DNA of 64,000 nucleotides. Source: Carboxylicivirga sediminis. GTDB taxonomy: Bacteria > Bacteroidota > Bacteroidia > Bacteroidales > Marinilabiliaceae. Positions 57,679-64,000 of this stretch are shown here, one piece after another (position 1 is the first letter of the stretch; each line of letters starts with the position of its first letter). The DNA is taken from contig NZ_JAGTAR010000028.1 in NCBI RefSeq assembly GCF_018156225.1, positions 19,715 to 83,714 of the forward strand, read 5' to 3'. The position numbers were made by a program, and so were the translations under genes. A model generated the notes under the pieces. The model was not told the DNA's origin, ran no database searches, and worked only from the letters and a program-made list of their open reading frames with translations.

Positions 57679-59433
57679 CTAATTAAAGTTGGCAGTTAGC
57701 AATTTGTGCGACTGAATATATCTGCCACTCGACTGAAACACGGCCAGGTACAGCCCCATGCCATTCGCCAAAAAACTTATTTCATTTTGTAAAAGCCCTT
57801 GCTTAAGCAGCTTGCCATTCATATCGCTAATCAGATATGACACAGGCAAATACTGGTGATTATTAATCCGAAACCAATACCGTCCTTTTACTCGCTGCAC
57901 ATCGACCATATCATCTACTTGCTCAAAAGCCGCAATACCGGTTTCTTCTTCTGATTCTGAAGAATATGGCCCAACCTCATCCTGGCTTAATGGCTGCCAG
58001 CCTGCATAAATATTGCCATTATCGCAGCCGATTGTTTTACTGGCAGAACGCTCTTCCTGCTCAATATCAAGTGTAACGCATTCATACTGCCCGCTGGCAT
58101 TATTCAATAGCGGGCTTACTGAAGCGGGACGCCACATATTGGCCTGATACTCTAGCAATGGATCCTGATAGTTAACACCTGAACTGACAGGTTCATCGTT
58201 TGCGTTTGCATTCACAACATTTCCTTCCCATAGCATATCAACCGGCTCATCTTCCAGAGTTATGTTAGCATCGCCCGTTGTCTTATCCATCACATTATTG
58301 GCTATAATGCAATCTATTGGTGCTAAAGTTTTTTCATCATCTTTACCAGCTCCAATAGCTAATGGCATTTTACAGTTAACGATGGTATTAAACGCCACAA
58401 CGGCATTTTTCACTCGGAAATATCGGTTCAATGGCGAATTAGGCACGCCATTCATTAAACAAATCACTGAACGGTAGTCATCTCCTTGTAGATTCTCAAA
58501 ATAGTTATTGTATACTTTATGACGTTCACCAATAATCCGTACACCACCAGATGATTTATCCCCACCTATAAAGTAATTACCATACACCTCACAATCGTTC
58601 CCATGACGAAGTGTTAAACAGCCATCATTATTGCGGAAAGTATTGTATCGATAGGTATTAAAACATGATTTATTGGAAATGATCTCGATTTCACCGTCGC
58701 ACGCTTCAAAAAGGTTATATTCCACTACAGCGCGTGACTCTTTCATACTGTTTGTGCTGGTTCCTATGCGAATGGTTTCACCTCCGTTGTATCCCAATGC
58801 CGGACGGGCACCAAAGTAATTGTGGTCGATTTGTGTATAATTCGGCTCATCAGTAATCCAAACCACTAAAGTAGTTCCGGAATGTGCTTTACCCTCGAAA
58901 TGGCAGTGATCAACGCGATTATATCCACCATAAACCGACACCCATTTATAATCTGTATCTTTATCCGAGGGATTATAATTGATAATTGTTGTATTGGTCA
59001 ACCGGCAATTATTAGATAATTCCGATGAACTTTTTCGAAATTCGATGACTGCATCGTCCTCTCTGTAGCCATTTTCGAAACGCAGCCCATCAACGATAAG
59101 ATACTCGCCAAAAATAACCAACTGAGAAGCACCGGTAAGAAGCGTTTGCCCTTTTATATCTGTAGTAAGTACAATAGGACTTGCCTTGGTGCCTTGACCT
59201 GTAAAAAGTAATTCCTCGTTTTGCCACGTTCCGGCCGAAAGTTTGACGGTATCACCAGGTAATAATTGAGAAGTTATATTATTTAATTCAGACGCCGAGT
59301 TAACCAGGTAGTTGGTGGCACCTGCATTAATAAAAAAGAAAAATCCCACCACTAGCAACCATACATGCGTGCTAGCTAAGCAAGTTGTCAATCTCCAAGG
59401 ATTAACCATTTTCATTTCAGTAATTCTATTCAT
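57679..59433 (-). CDS. PL6 alginate lyase with T9SS C-terminal domain
   Basis: This PL6 lyase has K274 (IISNKSC) and R295 (LTLRHGN), 21 residues apart (numbered from an upstream ATG at 59490), plus GYNGGETIRIGTS and the family N-terminal GDTVKLSAGTW. I place the start at 59433 (584 residues): two palindromic regulator-like sites lie at 59476-59524, and the ATG at 59433 or 59409 better precedes the signal peptide (VWLLVVGFFFFINAGA). The C-terminal 75 residues (YLISDMNGKLLKQGLLQNEI ... HKLLTANFN) look like a T9SS type A sorting domain, so it should be secreted to or beyond the surface. It has one beta-helix domain, unlike the other PL6. Confidence 0.88.
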   Translation of the reverse strand: MNRITEMKMVNPWRLTTCLASTHVWLLVVGFFFFINAGATNYLVNSASELNNITSQLLPGDTVKLSAGTWQNEELLFTGQGTKASPIVLTTDIKGQTLLTGASQLVIFGEYLIVDGLRFENGYREDDAVIEFRKSSSELSNNCRLTNTTIINYNPSDKDTDYKWVSVYGGYNRVDHCHFEGKAHSGTTLVVWITDEPNYTQIDHNYFGARPALGYNGGETIRIGTSTNSMKESRAVVEYNLFEACDGEIEIISNKSCFNTYRYNTFRNNDGCLTLRHGNDCEVYGNYFIGGDKSSGGVRIIGERHKVYNNYFENLQGDDYRSVICLMNGVPNSPLNRYFRVKNAVVAFNTIVNCKMPLAIGAGKDDEKTLAPIDCIIANNVMDKTTGDANITLEDEPVDMLWEGNVVNANANDEPVSSGVNYQDPLLEYQANMWRPASVSPLLNNASGQYECVTLDIEQEERSASKTIGCDNGNIYAGWQPLSQDEVGPYSSESEEETGIAAFEQVDDMVDVQRVKGRYWFRINNHQYLPVSYLISDMNGKLLKQGLLQNEISFLANGMGLYLAVFQSSGRYIQSHKLLTANFN

Positions 59434-59475
59434 AAAACTTAGGCTCTTAACAATCCAATGGTTGATTAAAGGGTA

Positions 59476-59493
59476 AATTTGGAGCTCCAAATT
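59476..59493. promoter_or_regulatory. Perfect 18-bp palindrome upstream of the T9SS PL6 gene
   Basis: AATTTGGAG followed by its exact complement CTCCAAATT. It lies 15 bp left of the TGGTCGACCA palindrome; its TTGG...CCAA edges resemble that site with a different centre. Confidence 0.5.
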
Positions 59494-59508
59494 ACTGCCT
59501 CACCATCT

Positions 59509-59524
59509 AATTGGTCGACCAATT
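59509..59524. promoter_or_regulatory. Perfect 16-bp palindromic GntR operator candidate
   Basis: AATTGGTCGACCAATT, a perfect palindrome very close in form to UxuR/ExuR operators (AATTGGTATACCAATT). It lies 76 bp upstream of the chosen PL6 start. Confidence 0.65.
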
Positions 59525-59667
59525 TAAACAACATCCTTTTAATGTGCAAATTTCAACATCTATTTTTTAAGTTCTTAAAGTCACATAAAGTTCTAATAAC
59601 ATGCCTAAATCCTACACTATGATTGAAATCCAGTTTCTTATTTAGAATGAATTTTAATTTTCCACAA

Positions 59668-59683
59668 AACTGGTCTACCAATT
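59668..59683. promoter_or_regulatory. Second GntR operator candidate before the PL6 gene
   Basis: AACTGGTCTACCAATT shares the TGGTCnACCA core with the sites at 59509 and 56559. It lies 144 bp right of the perfect palindrome, a distance that could allow looping. Confidence 0.55.
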
Positions 59684-60311
59684 AATGCATTTCCTTGATA
59701 AGTCGAGCTAATATTAGCTGTCTTTCTTATTTTTCTTATCGTCTCCGCATTACGATAAACATTAAAAACAGTATCCAGCGACCGGATACCTCCATATTAA
59801 TATTGTTGATTGCTTAAGGTATCTTAATTGAAGGTCACTATCTATAAAGCTTTTATTTTCAGGGATCAAATAGAAACAAAAGGAAACTGTTATCACGAAC
59901 AACACTTGAAATAAATAGTTTCTTGAACTTTAGCCCGCTCATCCATTTTTAAAAGTACCTCATTGTATACTTCTGACACATATCAGTTGAAGCTCAAAAC
60001 ACGCCATGTAGGTTTGCTCATAATTCTCAGTCAGTATATAGGCATTATAGACATGGAGCTTGTGTACCACTTGTTCAGGTTGATGCATATTTTGTCAAGT
60101 ATTTCTTAATTAATATAGTACGACGCTGCTTGGTGTATTTTCTTTTTGCAATGATTAAGGTAGTACGTAATTTTCTGCTCTTATTCATTTCAGTCCCACC
60201 GGGCAAGTCCTCCCGTTTTTAGGTACCTAAAAACACATCTTGCATCCACTTCGTAAGAGATATTTCAAAACCTCCTTTTCTTTATCTGATAGTGCATATA
60301 TTGGGGCCTTT
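59684..60311. other. Gene-free, probably decayed DNA
   Basis: No intact ORF. On the minus strand between about 59930 and 60200 there are short open pieces separated by stops that could be a remnant gene, but no family can be named. A/T rich. Confidence 0.45.
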
Positions 60312-60623
60312 TTACATGCGTAAGCCACCCATATTTAAAAGGTCATGGTTTGGCAAAAGGAAGCGGAATAAAAGGCCTCGTGCGACGGGAAGAGAAATCA
60401 ATTCAAAGAGATTTTGAGCGGACAGAGCAAAGGGCTTGTAATTTTGCGGCACGCAATAATACCAAGCTTTCTGCTGTCGGGTCTGTGCGATGGGAAAGAA
60501 AATGTCTTTGATTGATTTTGGCGCGTTTATGCCGAACTCTTTTGCGTCAAACCACGACCGGTCACACCTTTGCTGAAGCATGTATAAAAAGGCATGGCTT
60601 TTAAATAATTCTTTGAGTTTCAT
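60312..60623 (-). CDS. Doubtful 103-residue ORF, unknown
   Basis: The ORF reads MKLKELFKSHAFLYMLQQ... with ARGLLFRFLLPNHDLLNMGG near its end. Its base composition is richer in G/C than the DNA around it, which could mean a piece of transferred or repeated DNA. I recognise no domain. No clear ribosome site. It may be a spurious frame in a dispersed repeat rather than a gene. Confidence 0.25.
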   Translation of the reverse strand: MKLKELFKSHAFLYMLQQRCDRSWFDAKEFGINAPKSIKDIFFPIAQTRQQKAWYYCVPQNYKPFALSAQNLFELISLPVARGLLFRFLLPNHDLLNMGGLRM

Positions 60624-61062
60624 ACGGGTAGTTTATGAGTGTTATTTCTGCCTCATTAAATTCCTACACACTAATTACTAAACAATTAGTAAAACAGTCA
60701 AAATCAATTCAGATAGTATGATTTTCTTAATTTGAACGTCATTTTTCAAAAAACTATCGTAGTAAGATGAAGATTATCGTCTATAAAAAAGAGGGTAAAA
60801 AACTATCAAGTTTCATTCTACCTCCCGTTTCTCCCTCCTCCTTCAAAAATTAATAACCCTTTCTTCTCCCGCAAGGGTAAATGAACGCCATCCAAACATG
60901 TCGCCCTTGAAGTGAGCGAAAGTGCTATTTTAAATTCTTTCGGAGGAGCGATACACTATACGGCAGAAACAATATAAAGAGACAATTACAACATGGCATT
61001 CGCCCTGTTGATTTTCTTCTGTGAGGGAGCTCTGTCTATTGGCAGATGAATAGAAAATGCTC
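60624..61062. other. Gene-free DNA inside the element's right end
   Basis: No ORF of note. A short inverted repeat (CTAATTACTAAACAATTAG) near 60669 is the only structure seen. Confidence 0.45.
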
Positions 61063-61404
61063 TTAAAAATTCTCTTGTAAAAGATGGTCAACTTCTGACT
61101 CTAAAACAGGAAGGTACTTATTTACAGTTACCCAAATGATATCTGCAGATACTCTATCATATCCATGAATGGTTCTGTTTCTCGTATCTATAATCTTTCT
61201 TGAATCTGAAATCGGAAATTCAGGCTCAACTTTTTAAAATTCGATTTAATGCTTCTCCAATAAGCTCAAGGTTGCAATCTACCGCTTTTCTTGTTTTTAA
61301 ACAATTCTCAAATTCAAGGTAGTCACGCTTTTCAGGTAGAAATCAAAAATTTCATCAACAGAACGCTTAATATCCTCCAACTAAGTTAATATTTCAGGCC
61401 TCAT
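61063..61404 (-). pseudogene. hepT: HepT-type toxin (DUF86) pseudogene
   Basis: Reading leftwards from ATG 61404: MRPEILT-stop-LEDIKRSVDEIFDFYLKS, then after a frame change DYLEFENCLKTRKAVDCN and LELIGEALNRILK, then after a second frame change VEPEFPISDSRKIIDTRNRTIHGYDRVSADIIW and a normal C-terminus. The RNRTIHGY stretch is the R-x4-6-H-x-Y motif of HepT toxins, and the A-V-D-x-N-L-E-L-I-G-E-A segment is equally typical. One nonsense codon and two frameshifts make it inactive. Its partner antitoxin gene is directly upstream and also broken. Confidence 0.75.
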
Positions 61405-61409
61405 AAATT

Positions 61410-61709
61410 TTAATTTTTTGAGCTTTCAATATTACTCTTCAAACGTGAGTTCCGAATGTCATTCTCCTCAAGCAAGTCGATTGGCTTTCGAATCAGCTCT
61501 TGCAACTTAAAGTCAAAGTAGTTTTCTGCGTAATCTAGCAGATCATTGGAATTAATATCGATAACCTAATCAATGTCACTATCAGCAATAAACTGGTCTA
61601 TCAATACGGAATCAAAAGCATATAAGGTCTTAACCTTATGTTCCCGACACAAGCTACTGATCTCGTTTATATACTTATCCAAATACATGCTTTTCTTTTT
61701 CCCAAACAT
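61410..61709 (-). pseudogene. mntA: MntA-type nucleotidyltransferase antitoxin pseudogene
   Basis: A 100-codon frame from ATG 61709 encodes a minimal nucleotidyltransferase: ISSLCREHKVKTLYAFDSVL, then IADSDID-stop-VID, then YFDFKLQELIRKPIDLLEEN. Intact members have GS at the start of the nucleotide loop and SDIDL at the acidic pair; here Gly is replaced by Asp (FDS for FGS) and the Leu codon after SDID is TAG. MntA AMPylates and silences HepT in type VII toxin-antitoxin pairs. Five bases separate it from hepT. Both genes are dead, so the pair no longer stabilises the island. Confidence 0.75.
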
Positions 61710-61904
61710 ACAAAATCTGGTATTTTCACCTTGGTCGGGAATAAACTATTTGTTAGAGGATCTATTTTGAATTTGAAACTTTTATCTATGAGCTATTTAA
61801 GTTAACTTTGTTTGTAGTCAATTATATCAAAAGTGACCATTTGACGACCACTTTATTTTGACAGCCATAACTTACTGAAAATATAAGCGTTGCGGGCATA
61901 CCAA

Positions 61905-61924
61905 AAGTCCCGCCTCGGGTACCA
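61905..61924 (+). repeat. attR: duplicated tRNA-Leu 3' end
   Basis: Exact copy of 35770-35789. Upstream bases (TGCGGGCATACCAA) keep a trace of the T-stem (TGCGGG) but not a working tRNA. Marks the right end of the 26-kb element. Confidence 0.85.
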
Positions 61925-61925
61925 C

Positions 61926-61941
61926 ACTGGATTCATCCAGT
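61926..61941 (+). repeat. Six-bp hairpin beside attR
   Basis: ACTGGA-TTCA-TCCAGT, the covarying counterpart of 35791-35806. Confidence 0.6.
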
Positions 61942-61944
61942 ACC

Positions 61945-61980
61945 AAAAGCGCTTAAACGAATGTTTTAAGCGCTTTTTTT
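61945..61980 (+). terminator. Second copy of the tRNA-Leu terminator
   Basis: Same stem-loop as at 35810-35846 with one A lost from the left arm, followed by a longer T-run. With no tRNA before it, it is likely a relic of the pre-insertion locus. Confidence 0.7.
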
Positions 61981-61991
61981 ATTTTCACTAG

Positions 61992-62197
61992 CTTCGAAAA
62001 AAGATATTCCAATAACAGCTGTTGACGACAATTTCCTTAACCAATTTGACATGCATTTGAAGGCCGTATATGGCGTCCACCAGAATACAGCCTGCAATGA
62101 CCACAAACACCTCAAAAGAGTGATGAATTTAGCTGTTTCCATGAGGTACATTCAGAAGAGCCCATACTATCAGTTTAAAACAAAATTAGAACACGCC
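61992..62197 (+). pseudogene. Internal fragment of a second integrase gene
   Basis: About 206 bases align with 36511-36717 of the intact integrase (its residues about 148-216) with one single-base deletion near the start. In the best frame 40 of 50 residues are the same (YGVHQNTA, HKHLKRVMNLA, IQKSPY, QFKTKLE). Neither the N-terminus nor the catalytic domain remains. It lies 68 bp right of attR, in the same orientation and relative order as attL and the intact integrase. Confidence 0.85.
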
Positions 62198-62202
62198 AGC
62201 AA

Positions 62203-62571
62203 TGTAAGTAGCATCAACAAGTCTGGAGCAAAACGCCAGTATATTTACTAACTCTTATGAATAACAGCAACAACTCTCCTACGCTTAAAACGAACCACCA
62301 CTCCCCCACTCATTCAAATACATAGATGCCGACAGACAATACTCAACGAAATATTTCATTCATCATAAATATAAAATCATTCATCAAATACTGGAGGTAA
62401 TTAAACAAACTATTCCACATCTAATGTTAACTAATTATTTAAGAAAGCTATTTTTATGACAAATGTTGCGAAGTAAACCGCCGGCTGGTCATCAACCTGG
62501 CAAGATTGGCGTCACGCTTTGGAAGAGGAGGCCGGCGGAGCTTGCAATATAGGATTAAAAATAGTTTAAAC
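62203..62571. other. 369-bp leader region of the next gene
   Basis: A/T-rich without a gene, except its last 100 bp, which are G/C rich and hold the inverted repeat CCGCCGGC (62478-62485) / GCCGGCGG (62531-62538). The repeat could fold the 5' leader of the gene at 62572. Confidence 0.45.
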
Positions 62572-63270
62572 ATGAGTTACAACGAAGATTTTAACGCATG
62601 GAAAGAACCCATTGAAGCAGTGCCCAATAAAGCGGTTAAACTGCCCAACCAACCTGTAGATGAATTTGTCGCAGGTGCCGAAACCCTGGCTGTGGAAGCC
62701 ACCAAAGACAAAGAAGCCCTTGTGGCTGCAGGTCTTACCGAAAGCAGCATTGACGAATTAACCCCATTGGCAGGAGCCTTACGACACTGCCAGGCCGAGT
62801 GGATGAGTGAATACCGTGCCCGCCAGGAAGCACAGAAAGAATGGCTGGCAGTTGCGCCGGCGGCTTTTGACGAGCGCGACGAACTCTTGCATCATTTTAA
62901 ATTTGCCTACCGCAACCATGCCGATGTGCTAGCCAAGGTAATGCGCATTAACGAAGGTAACGGACGGATTGATATGATACAAGACCTGTTAGAGCTGGCT
63001 GTATTAGGCGAGAAAAATCCTGCTCCACTGACTGAGATTAAAATTGAGGCCACACGCCTGCAAGAGGCACGCACTCTTTCGCATCACCTATCGGAACTAC
63101 TGGCCCAGGCCAATGGCTCGGCTGACGAAAGCAGCCGCACCAAACTGATGCGCGATAAAGCCTATACCCTCTTATTGGAACGGGTGAGCAAAGTGCGGGA
63201 ATACGGACGTTATGTTTTCTGGAAAAATGAAGACAGACGTGAAAAGTACTACAACAACTATAAGGGTTAA
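62572..63270 (+). CDS. Unrecognised helical protein
   Basis: This 232-residue protein begins MSYNEDFNAWKEPIEAV (ATG 62572; an in-frame ATG at 62506 would add 22 Arg/Gly-rich residues translated from the leader hairpin, so I reject it). It has no signal peptide or membrane helix, is rich in Ala, Glu and Lys and should be almost all alpha-helical, with segments such as AGALRHCQAEWMSEYRARQE, AQKEWLAVAP and HHLSELLAQANGSADESSRT. I do not recognise the family. It is the first intact gene beyond the element and has a G/C content higher than the DNA before it. A terminator follows. Confidence 0.72.
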   Translation: MSYNEDFNAWKEPIEAVPNKAVKLPNQPVDEFVAGAETLAVEATKDKEALVAAGLTESSIDELTPLAGALRHCQAEWMSEYRARQEAQKEWLAVAPAAFDERDELLHHFKFAYRNHADVLAKVMRINEGNGRIDMIQDLLELAVLGEKNPAPLTEIKIEATRLQEARTLSHHLSELLAQANGSADESSRTKLMRDKAYTLLLERVSKVREYGRYVFWKNEDRREKYYNNYKG

Positions 63271-63314
63271 TACAGTTATTGATTGTATTTAGCGCCAAAC
63301 CCTTTATTTTATTA

Positions 63315-63352
63315 GCCCCGAGGCCTTCAACACAAGTCCATCGGGGCATTTT
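63315..63352 (+). terminator. Terminator-like hairpin
   Basis: GCCCCGA / TCGGGGC arms with a 19-base loop, then ATTTTATAT, 44 bp after the 232-residue protein. Confidence 0.6.
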
Positions 63353-63355
63353 ATA

Positions 63356-63607
63356 TGCCAACCGGCCAAATAACCCGTCCAAAGGGACGATTCCTTATCT
63401 CCATCGGCTCAATATACTGCACAACAGGCTGGCTTTAGCATCCCATTGCCCCGGTTTTTATCTTCAAGAGGCTCAATAAGCCAAATAACAGGCCTGATTA
63501 GGCCGCCCATTGGCCAAATATCGGCCTCAAGAGGCCGGATAAACTGCTCCCGAGGGAAGGCAAACCGCCCAAGAGGGGATAAACCCCAATCAAGCGGGTG
63601 AATAAGC
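63356..63607. repeat. Twelve degenerate 21-bp tandem repeats
   Basis: The stretch divides without gaps into twelve 21-bp units that share a short centre like CCAAGAGG or CCCATTGG followed by an A/T-rich AATAA part. Because 21 is a multiple of 3, the minus strand reads as heptads with Pro at position four (LIHPLDW, FIRPLEA, DIWPMGG, LIRPVIW, LIEPLED). Individual units differ at many positions. Confidence 0.7.
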
Positions 63608-64000
63608 ACTCCACCCATTCTCACTACTCACCACTCTTCTGCCCCCAAAAACACCCAAAACCAGTAACCCCAGAACCCTAAACCCCAAACCCACAACTCT
63701 ACCTTCTGCCTCTCACTTTTCACTCTTCACTCTTCACTCTAATCTATACTCTTCTGCCTCACCACTGGCTACTGACTTCTCACTTCTCACTTCTCACTTC
63801 TCACTATCCACTTTTAACTAAAACTCTTCTGCCTTCTGCCTCACTACTGACCCCTGACTACTAACTACTGGCTAATAACTACTAACCACCAACTACCTCC
63901 CACTCATCAACTCCACCCCATCTTTTATCAACATAAGTATGTGCATCCCAAAATAAATTCTAATTTAGCAGGCACTAATCGGAAAAACTGCCCCCCTGAC
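63608..64000. repeat. C/T-biased low-complexity region
   Basis: Nearly free of G on the plus strand. It contains TTCTCAC and TTCACTC tandem runs (63719-63740 and 63775-63808), CTTCTGCC repeated several times, and ACTACTGACT/CTAACTACTGG wording (63843-63890). No gene is seen to the window edge. Confidence 0.7.

Larger units (their letters stand above)
35770..61924. mobile_element. Integrated element carrying alginate catabolism, in tRNA-Leu
   Basis: About 26.1 kb bounded by a 20-bp exact direct repeat of the tRNA-Leu 3' end. A tyrosine recombinase gene starts 280 bp inside the left end and points inward, the standard layout of tRNA-targeted islands. Cargo: SDR, interrupted membrane protein, EFR1 ferredoxin, AraC regulator, then the alginate locus and a decayed right end with a dead toxin-antitoxin pair. 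No relaxase, type IV secretion or replication genes are present, so it is a genomic island, mobilisable at most by helpers. Excision ability is untested. A second integrase remnant beyond the right end points to repeated insertion at this tRNA. Confidence 0.8.

Noticed and set aside
35770..61924. Calling the island a conjugative transposon (ICE)
   Set aside because: No relaxase, coupling protein, tra or mob genes are visible between the att sites.
62051..62251. 66-codon ORF as a gene
   Set aside because: It is the frame-surviving part of the integrase fragment and lacks catalytic residues.
63409..63624. 71-codon minus-strand ORF as a real protein
   Set aside because: It is explained by the 21-bp repeats, whose length keeps the frame open; no ribosome site or neighbouring gene supports it.

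Overview
The window reads as the chromosome of a marine or saline Bacteroidota member. The signs are four SusC/SusD pairs, type IX secretion (T9SS) sorting domains, a promoter of the TTTG / TAnnTTTG type before a tRNA operon, lipoproteins with Bacteroidota-like signal peptides, and a tyrosine recombinase of the Bacteroidota kind. Alginate catabolism and overall gene style fit the Marinilabiliales or a neighbouring order; this placement is inference, since no rRNA or other decisive marker is present.

Region 1 (1-13.5 kb) is mostly core chromosome: lrgAB, a TPR histidine kinase with an NtrC-type response regulator, an outer-membrane protein, and a four-gene run msrC-folM-folX-folK that looks like a tetrahydromonapterin/folate cluster joined to free methionine sulfoxide repair. 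An ECF sigma factor, a 1318-residue Asp-box (sortilin-like) T9SS protein and a small lipoprotein follow. Region 2 (13.7-15.8 kb) holds three tandem paralogues of an unrecognised secreted protein. Region 3 (16.1-32.3 kb) holds three consecutive SusC/SusD transport pairs with no degradative enzyme; their SusC N-termini are nearly the same while the rest differs. mutS and a tRNA-Gly/tRNA-Leu operon with a textbook promoter follow.

Region 4 (35.77-61.92 kb) is the main discovery: an integrated element of about 26 kb. The last 20 bases of tRNA-Leu (with CCA) are repeated exactly at 61905-61924, an integrase gene starts 280 bp inside the left end, and a fragment of a related integrase lies just beyond the right end. 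The cargo is an SDR/EFR1-ferredoxin/AraC redox module and a complete alginate pathway: SusCD uptake, two PL6 lyases and a PL17 lyase, KdgF, DEH reductase, KDG kinase, KDPG aldolase, a hexuronate-type MFS carrier, a TSUP-family permease, a PKD surface protein and a GntR/FadR regulator with candidate TGGTCnACCA operators. The right 2.4 kb of the element is decayed and includes a dead MntA-HepT toxin-antitoxin pair.

Region 5 (62-64 kb) contains the integrase fragment, one intact unrecognised gene, a run of twelve degenerate 21-bp repeats, and a strongly C/T-biased low-complexity stretch whose vocabulary recurs in hairpins between genes of the alginate operon.
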